Notes: generated from the letters alone by a model not told the origin. DNA of 64,000 bases from Paenibacillus sp. FJAT-26967 (GCF_001541095.1 NZ_LMXH01000001.1:1700842-1764841); one strand, 5' to 3'. Positions 1 through 10,469 are shown, numbered from the stretch's first letter. Program-made: numbers and translations.

Positions 1-266
1 CGATGAGAGCCGGCAAACTTGTTACCGGAGAAGAAACCGTTCTTAAAGCGATTCGATCGGGTAACGCCAAATTGGTTATCATAGCGGAAGACGCGGCTGA
101 TAATACGAACAAGAAGTTTCAGGACAAATGCCGTTCATACGACGTCCCTTTGCTGGTGCTAGGCAACCGCGAGGAACTTGGAGCCAGCATTGGCAAGGAA
201 GCGCGAGTCACGATTGCCGTCGTTGACGCCGGCTTCGCAAAGATGCTGCAAAAGTATCGGGTTTAA
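1..266 (+). CDS. ylxQ: YlxQ-like L7Ae-family RNA-binding protein (5' truncated by window edge)
   Basis: The visible 87 residues are the C-terminal part of an L7Ae/L30e-fold protein. The reading frame is open to the left edge, and the first visible ATG lies inside the conserved segment MRAGKLVTGEE, so it is probably not the real start; family members are about 100 residues. The segment IGKEARVTIAVVDAGFA is typical of YlxQ. The family binds kink-turn RNA in related proteins, but a precise role for YlxQ is not known to me. It sits 16 bases before infB, as in Bacillus where the order is nusA-ylxR-ylxQ-infB, so it is presumably part of the same operon. Confidence 0.85.
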   Translation, partial: MRAGKLVTGEETVLKAIRSGNAKLVIIAEDAADNTNKKFQDKCRSYDVPLLVLGNREELGASIGKEARVTIAVVDAGFAKMLQKYRV

Positions 267-288
267 CGACCCGCGGAGGTGAATGGGT

Positions 289-3036
289 TTGACAAATAAA
301 CAAGATCCTAAGGACAAACTTCGGGTTTATGAATATGCCAAATCTTTAAATATGAGCAGCAAGGAAATTATAACGATCCTGAAGCGTTTGAATATCCCCG
401 TAAACAACCACATGAGCGTCATGGAGAATAATGCTGTCAGCAGCGTTGAGAAATTTTTTCATGACATTAAAGCAAATGCGGCTGCAAAGCGGGCAGGATC
501 AGATGGAGGTAACGTGAGTTCTACCAATTCAAACCAACCCAAACAAGATAAGACCAACCAGCCAGCACCCAAAGCAGAGGTGAGTGCTAAGCAACCTGCA
601 GCACAAGCTGGGCAGGAGCAGCCGAAAAGAGAGGACACTCGTCCTCAAGGCTCTCAAGATAACCGTGCACCACGCACGGACAACAGACCAAGCGGTCAAA
701 GCGGAGCGCCACGCAGCCAAGGTACCGGTCAGCGTCCTCAAGGCGGCGGACAACGCCCTCAAGGCAGCGGCCCGCGTCCGCAAGGACAAGGCAGTGGACA
801 GCGTCCACAAGGCCAAGGCAGCGGCGGACAACGCCCGCAAGGCCAGAGCAGCGGACAGCGTCCACAAGGTCAAGGCGGCGCTCCGCGCAGTCAGGGAGCA
901 GGCGGCGGACAACGTCCACAAGGCGGCGGTCAGGGCGGTTTTAACCGCGGACCTCAAAGCGGCGGCGGACAACGCCCTCAAGGCAGCGGCCAAGGCGGCG
1001 GTGTAAACCGCGGCGGCGCAAGCACTGCAGGCAGACCGGCCGGCCAGAGCGCAGGCCAGGGACAACGCAGAACCGATGGGCGTCCGGCGTTTGACTCGGC
1101 ACGCAGCGGCCAGCGTCCTGGCGATAATAAGCCAGGCGCCCGCGATGACCGCAGCAAGAATTCGAGCCGTTATGATGACGGACGCGGCGGACGCGGCGGT
1201 CGCAGCGGCGGCAATAACCGCGGCGGACGTAATAACGGTCGCGGACGTGGTCAGGATCTCGTTAAGAAAGAGAAGATCGACAACACACCTAAGAAAATTA
1301 TTGTTCGTGGCAATATGACAGTAGGCGAGCTCGCTAAATTGCTTCACAAAGACGTATCTGAAGTGATCAAGAAGCTTCTCTTCCTGGGAGTTATGGCGAC
1401 CATTAATCAGGAGCTTGATCTGGATACGATTCAACTGGTAGCGACAGAATATGGTGTCGAAGTGGATCTGAAGATTCGCGTCGAAGACGACCGTTTTGAG
1501 CTTGAAGAAGAAAAGGACGACGAAGCGGATCTGAAAGAACGCCCGCCGGTCGTTACTATTATGGGTCACGTCGATCACGGTAAGACGACCCTGCTCGATG
1601 CTATCCGTCATACAAGCGTAACCGAAGGCGAAGCAGGCGGTATCACGCAGCATATCGGTGCCTACCAGGTTGAAGCCAGCGGTAAGAAAGTAACGTTCCT
1701 GGATACTCCGGGTCACGAAGCTTTCACAACGATGCGTGCACGCGGAGCCCAAGTTACAGACATTACCATCATTGTGGTTGCTGCTGACGACGGCGTTATG
1801 CCGCAAACCGTGGAAGCTATCTCCCATGCCAAAGCGGCAGGAGTTCCTATTATCGTAGCTGTGAACAAAATCGACAAACCGGAAGCGAATGTCGAGAAAA
1901 TTAAGCAAGCACTCACTGAGTATGAGCTTGTACCGGAAGAGTGGGGCGGCGATACGATTTTCTGCGAAGTATCCGCGAAACAGCGTATCGGTCTTGAGAA
2001 CCTGCTTGAAATGATTCTTCTCGTAGCGGAAGTGCAAGAATATAAAGCCAATCCGGATAAACGTGCAAGAGGTACGGTAATTGAAGCGGAGCTTGACAAA
2101 GGCCGCGGCCCGGTTGCACGTATTCTCGTTCAGCACGGCACGCTTAAAGTCGGCGACAGCTTTGTTGCAGGCGTATGCTTCGGCCGGATCCGTGCCATGG
2201 TAAGCGACAAAGGCAAGCGTCTTAAAGAAGCGGGTCCTTCCACTCCGGTAGAGATTACTGGTTTAACCGAAGTGCCGCAAGCCGGCGATCCGTTCCTCGT
2301 CTTCGAAGATGAGCGTAAAGCTCGTGATATTGCGGAGAAGCGTGCGATTACACTTCGTCAGTCCGAAATTACGGCTAATTCCCGCGTAACTCTGGACGAT
2401 CTGTACAAGCATATCAAAGAAGGCGAGATCAAAGATCTCAATGTTATTATCAAAGCAGACGTACAGGGATCTCTTGAAGCTCTTAGAGGCTCCTTGGAGA
2501 AGATCGAAGTTGAAGGCGCGCGTGTGAAAATGATTCATACAGGCGTAGGTGCGATCACGGAGTCGGACATCATTCTGGCATCCGCTTCTAACGCGATCAT
2601 TATCGGTTTCAACGTTCGCCCTGAACCAGCCGCTCAAGTTACGGCTGACCAGGAGAAAGTAGATATTCGTTTGCACCGGATTATTTATAACGTAATCGAA
2701 GAGATCGAGCAGGCCATGAAAGGTATACTTGATCCGATCTTTAAAGAAAATATTATCGGACATGCGGAAGTTCGCAACACGTTTAAAATTACAGGTGTAG
2801 GTACCATTGCAGGTTGTATGGTTACTTCCGGTAAAATTTCTCGTAACGCAGAAGTACGCTTGATCCGCAACAGCATTGTTATCCTTGAAGGCAAGGTTGA
2901 TGCACTGAAACGGTTTAAGGACGATGTCAAAGAAGTAGCACAAGGCTACGAATGCGGTATTTCCCTTGAGAAGTTTAATGACATCAAAGAAGGGGACATT
3001 ATTGAAGCCTTCGTCATGGAAACAGTAGAGAGGTGA
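289..3036 (+). CDS. infB: Translation initiation factor IF-2
   Basis: IF-2 is the GTPase that places initiator tRNA on the ribosome. The N-terminal segment has the IF2_N fold ([15 protein letters not shown]), followed by a long Q/G/R/P-rich linker with repeated GQRPQG units, a second IF2_N domain, and the G domain with GHVDHGKTT near residue 425, DTPGHEAF near 472 and NKID near 525; the C-terminal beta-barrel and IF2-C domains are complete. An ATG at 283 lies only two bases after the GGAGGT at 275-280, whereas the TTG at 289 has eight-base spacing and gives the usual MTNKQD-type start, so I chose TTG. The linker differs greatly in composition from the rest of the protein, but the frame is intact and length (about 915 residues) is plausible for the group. 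Confidence 0.97.
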   Translation: MTNKQDPKDKLRVYEYAKSLNMSSKEIITILKRLNIPVNNHMSVMENNAVSSVEKFFHDIKANAAAKRAGSDGGNVSSTNSNQPKQDKTNQPAPKAEVSAKQPAAQAGQEQPKREDTRPQGSQDNRAPRTDNRPSGQSGAPRSQGTGQRPQGGGQRPQGSGPRPQGQGSGQRPQGQGSGGQRPQGQSSGQRPQGQGGAPRSQGAGGGQRPQGGGQGGFNRGPQSGGGQRPQGSGQGGGVNRGGASTAGRPAGQSAGQGQRRTDGRPAFDSARSGQRPGDNKPGARDDRSKNSSRYDDGRGGRGGRSGGNNRGGRNNGRGRGQDLVKKEKIDNTPKKIIVRGNMTVGELAKLLHKDVSEVIKKLLFLGVMATINQELDLDTIQLVATEYGVEVDLKIRVEDDRFELEEEKDDEADLKERPPVVTIMGHVDHGKTTLLDAIRHTSVTEGEAGGITQHIGAYQVEASGKKVTFLDTPGHEAFTTMRARGAQVTDITIIVVAADDGVMPQTVEAISHAKAAGVPIIVAVNKIDKPEANVEKIKQALTEYELVPEEWGGDTIFCEVSAKQRIGLENLLEMILLVAEVQEYKANPDKRARGTVIEAELDKGRGPVARILVQHGTLKVGDSFVAGVCFGRIRAMVSDKGKRLKEAGPSTPVEITGLTEVPQAGDPFLVFEDERKARDIAEKRAITLRQSEITANSRVTLDDLYKHIKEGEIKDLNVIIKADVQGSLEALRGSLEKIEVEGARVKMIHTGVGAITESDIILASASNAIIIGFNVRPEPAAQVTADQEKVDIRLHRIIYNVIEEIEQAMKGILDPIFKENIIGHAEVRNTFKITGVGTIAGCMVTSGKISRNAEVRLIRNSIVILEGKVDALKRFKDDVKEVAQGYECGISLEKFNDIKEGDIIEAFVMETVER
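726..984 (+). repeat. In-gene degenerate repeat encoding GQRPQG units in IF-2
   Basis: Seven perfect GQRPQG hexapeptides and one GPRPQG variant are encoded here, separated by glycine and serine rich spacers. The DNA repeat is degenerate because codon choice varies between copies. It lies in the flexible IF-2 linker between the two N-terminal domains. Confidence 0.85.
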
Positions 3037-3042
3037 TCAGCT

Positions 3043-3399
3043 ATGGCTAGAGTCCGCGTAGGACGAGTGGGCGAGCAAGTCAAAAAAGAGATCAGCCAAA
3101 TTTTGCAGAGTGAAATTAAAGACCCGCGTATCGGTTTTCTGACTGTTACAGGTGTAGATGTTACGAACGATTTGTCGCAGGCAAAGGTATATCTGAGCGT
3201 ACTGGGTACCGACGAGCAAAAGGAAGGTACACTGAAGGCGCTAGGAAGTGCCAGCGGTTATATTCGTTCCGAACTGGGCAAAAGAATCCGGCTTCGTAAA
3301 GTCCCGGAATTGATTTTCAAGTTCGACACATCCATTGATTACGGCAGCCGTATTGAGAATCTTCTCCATCAGCTTAATGATGGGAAGTCCGCTGAATGA
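3043..3399 (+). CDS. rbfA: Ribosome-binding factor A
   Basis: RbfA is a small KH-fold protein that binds the immature 30S subunit and helps 16S rRNA 5' end maturation and cold adaptation. The 118-residue product is of normal length and shows the family segments [14 protein letters not shown] at the N terminus, [15 protein letters not shown] in the first strand-helix unit, and [16 protein letters not shown] near the C terminus. The ATG follows AGGTGA with six-base spacing, six bases after the infB stop. Its last four bases overlap the start of the next gene, so translation of the two is probably coupled. Confidence 0.96.
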   Translation: MARVRVGRVGEQVKKEISQILQSEIKDPRIGFLTVTGVDVTNDLSQAKVYLSVLGTDEQKEGTLKALGSASGYIRSELGKRIRLRKVPELIFKFDTSIDYGSRIENLLHQLNDGKSAE

Positions 3400-4400
3400 C
3401 GGCGGCTGCACCTGATTGTAACGGCAGTTATAATGAGCAGCTGGAGGCAGCCAAGCAATTCATCGAACAATATGATGACTTTCTGGTTGTTTCCCATGTT
3501 CAGCCCGATGGGGATGCAATTAGCTCTACACTCGCAATCGGATGGCTGCTTCACCGTCTTGGCAAGCGTTATACGCTTGCCAATGAAGGTGATATCCCGG
3601 CTAAATTTAGTCAGCTTTGGGGTTTTGAAGATATTCAAACACTGTCCCAATTGCCTGAGAATACACATTTTTCACATGTGATCAGTGTAGACTGTGCGGA
3701 TTTCTCGCGAATCGGACAAGTTAGCCAGCGGTTCGCCGAATCGTTCAAACTGCTGAATATAGACCATCACGCCACCAATGACAGATATGGAAGCCGTGCG
3801 GTCATCCAGGCTCAAGCGGCGGCAACGGTTGAAATCATCTATGATTTAGCCAAACTTTTTCCATTTGAGGCTGATCTTGATTTCGGCACCTGTATATATA
3901 CGGGACTGCTTACGGATACGGGTGGTTTCAGATATTCGAGCACAACTCCAAAAGTGATGAAAACAGCGGCGGATTTACTTGAGCTGGGCGTTAAAGGCTC
4001 ATTGTTGGCTGAGGCCTATTTGGAAAGAATGACATTTGAGCAGATTCGTATTCTTCAGCGGGGTTTGTCCACATTAAACTTCCATAAGCAAGGTAAAATC
4101 AGCTCGATTTCCGTAAATACAGAAGATGTAGCCGAAATAGGCGCATCGAATGAAGATATGGATGGTCTGGTGAATTATGCCCGTAATGTGGAAGGGGTAG
4201 AAGTGGGTTTGTTGTTCAAACAGAGAGATGCTTCTACCGTTAAAGTCAGTTTCCGTTCGGCTGGCAATGTGGATGTAGCTAGAATTGCGCAAACCTTTGG
4301 AGGCGGAGGTCATGTCCGCGCCGCAGGCTGTACAATTAAAGGTACGTTGGAGGAAGCGATCCAGCTGGTTGTCGAGGAAGTAGGGAACAAACTATCATGA
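3396..4400 (+). CDS. nrnA: DHH-family bifunctional oligoribonuclease / pAp phosphatase (NrnA)
   Basis: This 334-residue DHH/DHHA1 protein is expected to degrade short RNA oligonucleotides and to remove the 3' phosphate of pAp. Metal-binding residues are visible as H34, D38 and D40 in [12 protein letters not shown]99 in SVDCADF, and the DHH signature at 123-125; the glycine-rich DHHA1 motif [11 protein letters not shown] lies near the C terminus. It overlaps rbfA by ATGA and overlaps truB by ATGA. In Bacillus subtilis nrnA is elsewhere, so its place between rbfA and truB is a feature of the Paenibacillus-like and some other Firmicute operons. Processing of nanoRNA fits the RNA theme of this operon. 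Confidence 0.92.
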   Translation: MTAAAPDCNGSYNEQLEAAKQFIEQYDDFLVVSHVQPDGDAISSTLAIGWLLHRLGKRYTLANEGDIPAKFSQLWGFEDIQTLSQLPENTHFSHVISVDCADFSRIGQVSQRFAESFKLLNIDHHATNDRYGSRAVIQAQAAATVEIIYDLAKLFPFEADLDFGTCIYTGLLTDTGGFRYSSTTPKVMKTAADLLELGVKGSLLAEAYLERMTFEQIRILQRGLSTLNFHKQGKISSISVNTEDVAEIGASNEDMDGLVNYARNVEGVEVGLLFKQRDASTVKVSFRSAGNVDVARIAQTFGGGGHVRAAGCTIKGTLEEAIQLVVEEVGNKLS

Positions 4401-5335
4401 CGTTAGAAGGAATACTTCCAATACTAAAGCCTAAGGGAATGACTTCCCATGATGTAGTAGCCAAAGCACGCCGTCACCTTGGTATCAAACGGATCGGACA
4501 CACCGGCACGCTTGATCCTGAAGTGACCGGCGTGCTGCCGCTTTGTATCGGCCGGGCGACCCGTATGGTTGAGTACATTCAGGATTTGCCCAAAGAATAT
4601 TTGGCTACAATGGTGTTCGGACTCGCAACGGATACGGAAGACATGAGCGGTACTGTTCTCGAAGAACAGGACTATGTTACTCTGGAGAAGGATCGTGTTC
4701 TGGAAGTGATCCATTCTTTTAGAGGTGAGATTTCTCAAGTCCCTCCTATGTATTCAGCCGTTAAGGTGGACGGCAAAAGACTGTATGAACTGGCACGATC
4801 AGGTGTTGAAGTGGAGCGCAAGGCGCGCCAAGTCACCATCTATGAAATCGAGCTCATGGAACTTGATCTTGAGAAGCGTCATCCGGAGATCCGCTTTCGT
4901 GTACTCTGCTCCAAAGGAACTTATATCCGTACCCTTTGTGTAGATATAGGGAAGGCACTCGGCGTACCGGCCGTTATGAAGGAACTGATTCGTTCTTCGT
5001 CAGGTAAGATCGGGCTGCAGGCGTGCGTTAAGCTGGAAGATCTTCCGCGGCTTCGCGAGGAAAATCAGCTGGATCGCCATATTATTTCGGCCGATCAAGC
5101 GGTTGATCATCTGCCTGCTGTAACCTTGAGCGAACAGTTCGCCGTCTTCGCACTGCAGGGACGTAAGGTCCGCATCTTCGAAGCACCATTGGTATCGCGC
5201 GGAGATCAAGGACTTGATACCCCTGCAGAAGATGGCGGGCTCTACCGGATATATGGGCCAAGCAGCCTGTTTATTGGTCTTTTTCAATGGAACGATAATG
5301 AACGGCTTCTTGTTCCCGTTAAAGTTTTTTCATAA
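4397..5335 (+). CDS. truB: tRNA pseudouridine(55) synthase
   Basis: TruB converts U55 in the T-loop of tRNAs to pseudouridine. The catalytic aspartate is D40 within GHTGTLDPEVTGVLPL, and the conserved K/Y region VPPMYSAVKVDGKRLYELAR follows. The 312-residue length and the C-terminal PUA-like extension are usual for Firmicutes. The start ATG overlaps the nrnA stop by four bases and the gene has no separate promoter that I can see, so it is expressed from the infB operon. Confidence 0.96.
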   Translation: MTLEGILPILKPKGMTSHDVVAKARRHLGIKRIGHTGTLDPEVTGVLPLCIGRATRMVEYIQDLPKEYLATMVFGLATDTEDMSGTVLEEQDYVTLEKDRVLEVIHSFRGEISQVPPMYSAVKVDGKRLYELARSGVEVERKARQVTIYEIELMELDLEKRHPEIRFRVLCSKGTYIRTLCVDIGKALGVPAVMKELIRSSSGKIGLQACVKLEDLPRLREENQLDRHIISADQAVDHLPAVTLSEQFAVFALQGRKVRIFEAPLVSRGDQGLDTPAEDGGLYRIYGPSSLFIGLFQWNDNERLLVPVKVFS

Positions 5336-5437
5336 ACTCTTAAACCAGACTGCTGCTTCTCGATTCATTTTCAAGATAAGCAGGGATAACAGAGCAAGCA
5401 TATAGCGGTTCAAGGAATAGTAGGTGAACTCGTACTC

Positions 5438-6382
5438 ATGCAAACGATACATTTGTCCTATCCGATTCAGAATGCTGAAATTCTGCCTTTTGCCGGCAGG
5501 AAGGTAATCGCAATCGGTGATTTTGACGGTGTGCATTTGGGTCATCGGGAAGTAATCGGCCGTGCTGTCGAGAATGCAAGAAGGCTTGGTGTTCCTGCGG
5601 CTATTATGACCTTTGATCCTCACCCGCGTGAGCTGCTTGGTCAGGACAAGTACTCACGGCTGCTTTCACCCACGTCTTATAAGCTAGAAGTATTTGAAAA
5701 GCTTGGTGTAGACTGTACTTATGTCCTCCGGTTTGATAAAGCGCTTATGCAGGCTTCTCCTCAACAGTTTGTAGACCGGGTGCTGGCCGCACTCGGCGTT
5801 GAGATGGTCGTTGTCGGTTTCGACTTCACTTTCGGCTACAAAGGTCAAGGAACGCCGGACACGTTATGTGAACTGGGTCAAGGCCGCTTCGCTGTTGAAG
5901 TTGTGCGTCCATTCCGGATGAACGGGGTCAAAGTAAGCTCCACAGCCATTCGTGAGGCCCTGCTGGAGGGCAGACCTCCCGCTGCGACCGAGCTGCTGGG
6001 TCGCAGCTACGGTGTGCGCGGTGTTGTCGTCTCGGGAGATAAGCGGGGCAGACAGCTGGGTTTTCCGACAGCCAATATGGATTTGACGGAAAACTTCGTT
6101 ATTCCCGCGGCGGGTGTCTACGCCGTGCAGGTGCTGCTGAATGACAGCTGGTACCAAGGCGTTATGAACATCGGAACGAAGCCGACATTTCATAGCGGTA
6201 AAGTACTCAGCCTGGAGGCGCATCTGCTTGATTTTGATGCCGATATTTATGGCAGCACTATCTTTGTTGAATTTATCGATTACCTGCGTCCTGAGCGTAA
6301 ATTCAACGGTATGGATGAGCTCATTACACAGCTCAAACGTGACGTGGATACCGCACGGATTAAGTTGAAGCAGATAGAGTAG
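5438..6382 (+). CDS. ribF: Bifunctional riboflavin kinase / FAD synthetase
   Basis: RibF phosphorylates riboflavin to FMN and adenylylates FMN to FAD. The N-terminal nucleotidyltransferase domain has IGDFDGVHLGH at residues 27-36, GFDFTFGYKGQG and STAIREALLEG; the C-terminal riboflavin kinase domain has GRQLGFPTANM and GVMNIGTKPTF. The 314-residue length is normal. A gap of about 100 bases separates it from truB; a TAGGTGA element 11 bases before the ATG is the likely ribosome binding site. No FMN riboswitch-like sequence is evident upstream, consistent with membership of the truB operon. Confidence 0.96.
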   Translation: MQTIHLSYPIQNAEILPFAGRKVIAIGDFDGVHLGHREVIGRAVENARRLGVPAAIMTFDPHPRELLGQDKYSRLLSPTSYKLEVFEKLGVDCTYVLRFDKALMQASPQQFVDRVLAALGVEMVVVGFDFTFGYKGQGTPDTLCELGQGRFAVEVVRPFRMNGVKVSSTAIREALLEGRPPAATELLGRSYGVRGVVVSGDKRGRQLGFPTANMDLTENFVIPAAGVYAVQVLLNDSWYQGVMNIGTKPTFHSGKVLSLEAHLLDFDADIYGSTIFVEFIDYLRPERKFNGMDELITQLKRDVDTARIKLKQIE

Positions 6383-6391
6383 GACATGGCA

Positions 6392-6421
6392 TTTACTTCT
6401 GCCATCCACTTATGCTATACT
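6392..6421 (+). promoter_or_regulatory. Candidate promoter for rpsO (extended -10)
   Basis: TTTACT at 6392-6397 and TATACT at 6416-6421 are separated by 18 bases, with TG one base before the -10 hexamer. Transcription would give a leader of about 110 bases before rpsO. In Bacillales S15 represses its own synthesis through its leader, so this leader may be a binding site, but I could not model the fold. Confidence 0.5.
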
Positions 6422-6538
6422 GGTTTACGTTGCTTCGGTAATTGCCGATTTGCAGCGATAACGAACCTTGGCGTGGAGCCGCGCTTCACCGACGCTCTCT
6501 AGGCCATAGGCGATTATATGAAATTGGAGGTGTTTTTG

Positions 6539-6808
6539 ATGGCATTAACTCAAGAACGCAAACAGGAAATTATTCAAACACACAAGACGCATGAAAGTGA
6601 CACAGGATCTCCTGAAGTACAGGTAGCTATCCTGACGGAGAACATCGTAAACCTTACGAGCCACTTCCGTACACACAAGAAAGATCACCACTCCCGTCGC
6701 GGACTTCTTAAAATGGTTGGTCAGCGCCGCAGCTTGCTGGCATACCTGAAGAAGAAAGATGTTAAACGTTACAGTGCTTTGATCGAAAAGCTTGGACTGC
6801 GTAGATAA
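6539..6808 (+). CDS. rpsO: 30S ribosomal protein S15
   Basis: The 89-residue product matches S15 in length and sequence, with [12 protein letters not shown] at the start, [16 protein letters not shown], the [19 protein letters not shown] segment that contacts 16S rRNA helices 20 and 22, and the terminal KLGLRR. An in-frame ATG lies 21 bases upstream, but GGAGGT at 6526-6531 is seven bases before the ATG at 6539, which also gives the conserved N terminus. The gene has its own promoter candidate and a strong terminator, so it can act as a single unit between ribF and pnp. Confidence 0.98.
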   Translation: MALTQERKQEIIQTHKTHESDTGSPEVQVAILTENIVNLTSHFRTHKKDHHSRRGLLKMVGQRRSLLAYLKKKDVKRYSALIEKLGLRR

Positions 6809-6823
6809 TATTTACAATCAATA

Positions 6824-6891
6824 AGCAACCCCTGCTGTTCTCTGTGGTGGGCTCGGAGCCGAGCTTCCGCAGCGGCTACGGGTTGCTTTTT
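6824..6891 (+). terminator. Intrinsic terminator after rpsO
   Basis: The arms AGCAACCC (6824-6831) and GGGTTGCT (6880-6887) pair and run into a short T tract. The loop holds an inner hairpin GCTCG-gagc-CGAGC, so the structure is branched or extended. Confidence 0.85.
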
Positions 6892-7068
6892 GTGTATTTT
6901 TTAAATTGCTGAAAAGAAGGAAATACTATACATACGCAGAATTACTAGGAGATGCGGAAGCCAGTTAGAAATCCGTTCATCCTTGCGTTTTCCCATAGAG
7001 AACCATTTTGCGCGGTGTAGTTTGTTGTTTCCGCGTTTCATTTAGAGATATCCACTAGGAGGTTGAGT

Positions 7069-9174
7069 ATGGAAAAACGTGTGCAAATGGATTTTGCCGG
7101 ACGTCCATTGATTCTTGAGACGGGCCGACTTGCCAAACAAGCCAACGGAGCAGTTCTTGCTCGTTACGGCGAAACAGTAGTGCTCTGCACCGTGACTGCT
7201 TCCAGCGAGCCTAAAGATCTTGATTTTTTTCCGCTGACAGTCAATTATGAAGAGCGTTTATATGCAGTAGGTAAAATACCTGGGGGCTTTATCAAAAGAG
7301 AAGGACGTCCCAGCGAAAAGGCGATTTTGTCCAGCCGCTTGACGGACCGCCCGATTCGTCCGCTTTTCCCGGAAGGATTCCGTAATGATGTTCAGATCGT
7401 AGCAATGGTCATGAGCGTAGACCAGGAATGCCCTCCGGAAATCACCGCTATGATCGGTGTGTCGGCTGCATTGTCGATTTCAAATGTACCTTTCAGCGGC
7501 CCGGTTGGCGGTGTCATTGTTGGCCGTATTGACGGCAAGTTCATCGTTAACCCGACGCCGGCACAGGACGAGCTTAGCGATATCAACCTGGTCGTAGCCG
7601 GAACCAAAGATGCAATCATGATGGTAGAAGCTGGCGCGGATGAAGTGCCGGAAGATGTCATGCTCGAAGCCATCATGTTCGGTCACGAGGAGATCAAGAA
7701 AGTCATTGTTCTTCAAGAAGAGCTTGTAGAGCAAGCGGGCGTACCGAAGATGGAAGTGAAACTGCATACAGTAGATGCAGAGATCAATAAGTCCGTTCGT
7801 GAGTATGCGGAGGCTCGTCTCGTTGAAGCGATTAAAGTACAAGAGAAGCATGCGCGCCAGGAAGCGATTGATGCCGTAAACGCGGATGCGATCGAACACT
7901 TTACCCCGCTTCTGTCTGAAACTCCGGAGAAGCTTAAAGACGTGAAAGAAGTGCTGCACGATATCGTAAAAGATGAAGTGCGCCGTCTGATTACTCACGA
8001 CAAAGTTAGACCTGACGGACGTGCCCTTGAAGAAATTCGTCCGATTGATTGCGACATCAATCTGCTGCCTCGTACTCACGGCACAGGATTGTTCACGCGT
8101 GGACAGACACAAGCACTCAGCGTATGTACACTAGGCGCCCTCGGCGATGTTCAAATTCTCGACGGTCTGGACCTCGTAGAAACAAAGCGCTTCATGCACC
8201 ATTATAATTTCCCGCCGTTCAGCGTAGGTGAAGCAAGACCGCTTCGCGCACCGGGACGTCGTGAAATCGGACATGGCGCTTTAGGTGAGCGCGCGCTTTC
8301 GTATGTAATTCCGAGTGAAGCTGATTTCCCTTACACCATCCGTCTCGTATCGGAAGTATTGGAATCCAACGGTTCGAGCTCGCAAGCAAGTATCTGTGCT
8401 TCCACGCTGGCCATGATGGATGCGGGTGTTCCGATTAAGGCTCCTGTTTCCGGTATAGCAATGGGTCTTATCAAAGACGGGGATCACTTCTCGATTTTGA
8501 CGGATATCCAGGGCATGGAAGATCACCTGGGCGATATGGACTTCAAAGTTGCAGGAACTGCAAAAGGCGTAACCGCCCTGCAAATGGATATTAAAATCGA
8601 CGGGATTAACCGCGATATCCTTAAGCAAGCGCTGGAGCAAGCCAAAGAAGGCCGTATGACGATCATGAACAAGATGCTGAGCCGCATTTCGGAACCTAAG
8701 AAAGAGCTATCCGCATATGCACCGAAGATCGTGGTCATGCAGATTAATCCGGATAAAATCCGTGATGTCATCGGAGCGGGCGGTAAAATTATTAACAAGA
8801 TTATCGAAGAAACAGGCGTTAAGATCGACATTGAGCAGGATGGTAAAGTATTCATCGCTTCCTCGAATGCCGAAATGAACGAGCGCGCGAAACAAATCAT
8901 CGAAGGTATCGTTCGTGATGTGGTAGTAGGCGAAACTTACCTCGGTACAGTTAAACGCGTAGAGAAATTTGGTGCTTTCGTTGAAGTGCTACCGGGCAAA
9001 GAAGGATTGGTTCATATTTCCCAGCTTTCCACTGAACGTGTAGCCAAAGTAGAGGATGTTGTCAAAATCGGAGATACGATTACGGTTAAAGTGACCGAGA
9101 TTGATGGACAAGGCCGCGTTAATCTTTCCCGTAAAGCAACACTTGTTACTAACGAAGTTCCTGCACAATCTTAG
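7069..9174 (+). CDS. pnp: Polyribonucleotide nucleotidyltransferase (PNPase)
   Basis: PNPase is a phosphorolytic 3'-5' exoribonuclease and the main mRNA decay exonuclease of Bacillus. The order is first RNase PH domain, linker, second RNase PH domain with the catalytic segment around [13 protein letters not shown] and [10 protein letters not shown], a KH domain with the GAGG loop in [15 protein letters not shown], and an S1 domain beginning [15 protein letters not shown]. The product of about 701 residues is normal. The AGGAGG at 7057-7062 is six bases from ATG 7069; a TTG at 7063 is too close to be the start. The 260-base region upstream holds the rpsO terminator and then a leader containing GCGGAA and TTCCGC segments that could pair. 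Confidence 0.98.
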   Translation: MEKRVQMDFAGRPLILETGRLAKQANGAVLARYGETVVLCTVTASSEPKDLDFFPLTVNYEERLYAVGKIPGGFIKREGRPSEKAILSSRLTDRPIRPLFPEGFRNDVQIVAMVMSVDQECPPEITAMIGVSAALSISNVPFSGPVGGVIVGRIDGKFIVNPTPAQDELSDINLVVAGTKDAIMMVEAGADEVPEDVMLEAIMFGHEEIKKVIVLQEELVEQAGVPKMEVKLHTVDAEINKSVREYAEARLVEAIKVQEKHARQEAIDAVNADAIEHFTPLLSETPEKLKDVKEVLHDIVKDEVRRLITHDKVRPDGRALEEIRPIDCDINLLPRTHGTGLFTRGQTQALSVCTLGALGDVQILDGLDLVETKRFMHHYNFPPFSVGEARPLRAPGRREIGHGALGERALSYVIPSEADFPYTIRLVSEVLESNGSSSQASICASTLAMMDAGVPIKAPVSGIAMGLIKDGDHFSILTDIQGMEDHLGDMDFKVAGTAKGVTALQMDIKIDGINRDILKQALEQAKEGRMTIMNKMLSRISEPKKELSAYAPKIVVMQINPDKIRDVIGAGGKIINKIIEETGVKIDIEQDGKVFIASSNAEMNERAKQIIEGIVRDVVVGETYLGTVKRVEKFGAFVEVLPGKEGLVHISQLSTERVAKVEDVVKIGDTITVKVTEIDGQGRVNLSRKATLVTNEVPAQS

Positions 9175-9197
9175 AGAACATCATACAATTTACCTAC

Positions 9198-9226
9198 AAA
9201 GAGCCAGATTTTTCTGTCTCTTTTTT
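9198..9226 (+). terminator. Intrinsic terminator after pnp
   Basis: AAAGAG and CTCTTT arms, extended by CAG/CTG around a T-rich loop, are followed by a run of six T. Confidence 0.75.
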
Positions 9227-9256
9227 GCATGCAAGGAAATAATCACACGGCGAAAG

Positions 9257-9285
9257 TCATAACCTTGTCCCGTTATGCATAAACT
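9257..9285 (+). promoter_or_regulatory. Possible sigma-E-type promoter for the ylxY-like gene
   Basis: TCATAAC at 9257-9263 agrees with the first five positions of the sigma-E -35 consensus KMATATT, and CATAAACT at 9278-9285 resembles the -10 CATACAWT with two mismatches; spacing is 14 bases. Transcription would begin about 25 bases before the chosen start of the next gene. The match is suggestive only. Confidence 0.3.
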
Positions 9286-9316
9286 CAGACATAATCCGTA
9301 CAGAGGAGTCTGGGTG

Positions 9317-10369
9317 ATGCAAAAAAAGAAGCTACTCCTGCTTGGCTTGGTGGCAATAGGTCATGTTTGGCTTTTGCAAAGTGAGAGTATTCACGTATTT
9401 GTGCAGAACGTACAGCAGGGAAAGCCGAATTTTCAAATTCCGGAAAGCCGAGCCTACAACGGTACCAAGTTCACTTTGTCAGGGGAAGATTCAAGTAAGG
9501 AAGAAGACGAACTCATGAAACAGATCCGGGAAGAAGCCAAAAAGTTATACGTACCGCCGGTGGATGCCAAAGTGGATCGGATCTGGAAAGCCATCCCAGG
9601 GTACAACGGACTTGAGGTAGATATTGACCGGACTTATGAAGCGGCCCGTAAACAGAGAGGTTCGGCCCCGCTTCCTTTTCTAATGAAGCAAGTCGCACCA
9701 GAAGTCCATTTGGATCAACTTGGTGCAGAACCAATTTACAAGGGAAATCCAGCCAAGCCTATGGTCTCCTTTATGATCAATGTCGCTTGGGGCGACGAAT
9801 TTATACCGGGTATTCTCGAATCCCTGAGAAAAGAAAATGTTAAAGCGACTTTCTTCTTTGACGGGAGCTGGCTTAAAAAGAATGTGGAGCTGGCAAAAGT
9901 AATTCAAGCTGAAGGACACGAACTATCTAACCATGCCTATTCACACAAAAATATGAGTACGCTCAGCCGCTCGAAAGCTTATGAAGAAATAGTAAAGACG
10001 GAAGAACTTTTGAAGCATGAGCTTGGGGTGACGAATACTCTTTTTGCGCCTCCATCCGGTGATTTTGACAAAGAAACGGTTAAAATCGCGGCGGAATTGA
10101 AGTTGAAGACGGTACTCTGGACGCTGGATACAGTGGATTGGAAAAATCCAGGAGCACCGGCAATCTTGGCAAAGGTGCGCAAAAATATAGAACCGGGTAC
10201 ACTCATTTTGATGCACCCTACTGCTTCTTCTCGTGCAGCTATGCCTGAAATGATCCGGATTATTAAGGGGAAAGGCTTGCAGCTCGGCACGGTAAGCCAG
10301 ACGATATCGCCCGAGCGCCTGTCCGAACAGAGCAAACCTGAAACGGACAGCCGATCAAATACAGATTAG
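9317..10369 (+). CDS. ylxY: YlxY-like polysaccharide deacetylase-fold protein
   Basis: The protein has an N-terminal membrane or signal segment (KKKLLLLGLVAIGHVWLL) and a C-terminal NodB-type domain from about residue 150. The H-x3-H motif region is visible as SNHAYSHKNMS, and ATFFFDGSWL and the late motif LILMHPTASS are present. The usual metal-binding TFDDGP motif is replaced by INVAWGDE, as I recall for YlxY proteins, so catalytic activity is doubtful. ATG 9317 has AGGAG eight bases upstream; an earlier ATG at 9275 lacks a good ribosome binding site. The position between pnp and mlpA is the same as in B. subtilis. The role in sporulation or wall metabolism is not settled. Confidence 0.85.
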   Translation: MQKKKLLLLGLVAIGHVWLLQSESIHVFVQNVQQGKPNFQIPESRAYNGTKFTLSGEDSSKEEDELMKQIREEAKKLYVPPVDAKVDRIWKAIPGYNGLEVDIDRTYEAARKQRGSAPLPFLMKQVAPEVHLDQLGAEPIYKGNPAKPMVSFMINVAWGDEFIPGILESLRKENVKATFFFDGSWLKKNVELAKVIQAEGHELSNHAYSHKNMSTLSRSKAYEEIVKTEELLKHELGVTNTLFAPPSGDFDKETVKIAAELKLKTVLWTLDTVDWKNPGAPAILAKVRKNIEPGTLILMHPTASSRAAMPEMIRIIKGKGLQLGTVSQTISPERLSEQSKPETDSRSNTD

Positions 10370-10469
10370 TTGAGTCAAAGGCTCATTTTTGTTAGAATCA
10401 GTTATAAACTTCATGAGGTCCTCACTTACCGGACCTGATTTGTGTGTACTAACGAGGAGGAACTGCTTG

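Noticed and set aside
726-984. Possible CRISPR-like array
   Set aside because: The repeats are coding, six codons long, degenerate and unevenly spaced inside infB.
584-1006. 140-residue plus-strand frame inside infB
   Set aside because: It is the shifted frame of the repeat and has no independent start signal.
529-2136. 535-residue open frame on the minus strand inside infB
   Set aside because: It mirrors the GQRPQG repeat and the infB codon bias; its product is low-complexity Ala/Leu/Arg/Ser and has no ribosome binding site.
7480-8112. 210-residue minus-strand frame inside pnp
   Set aside because: It is a shadow of pnp; the product is not protein-like.
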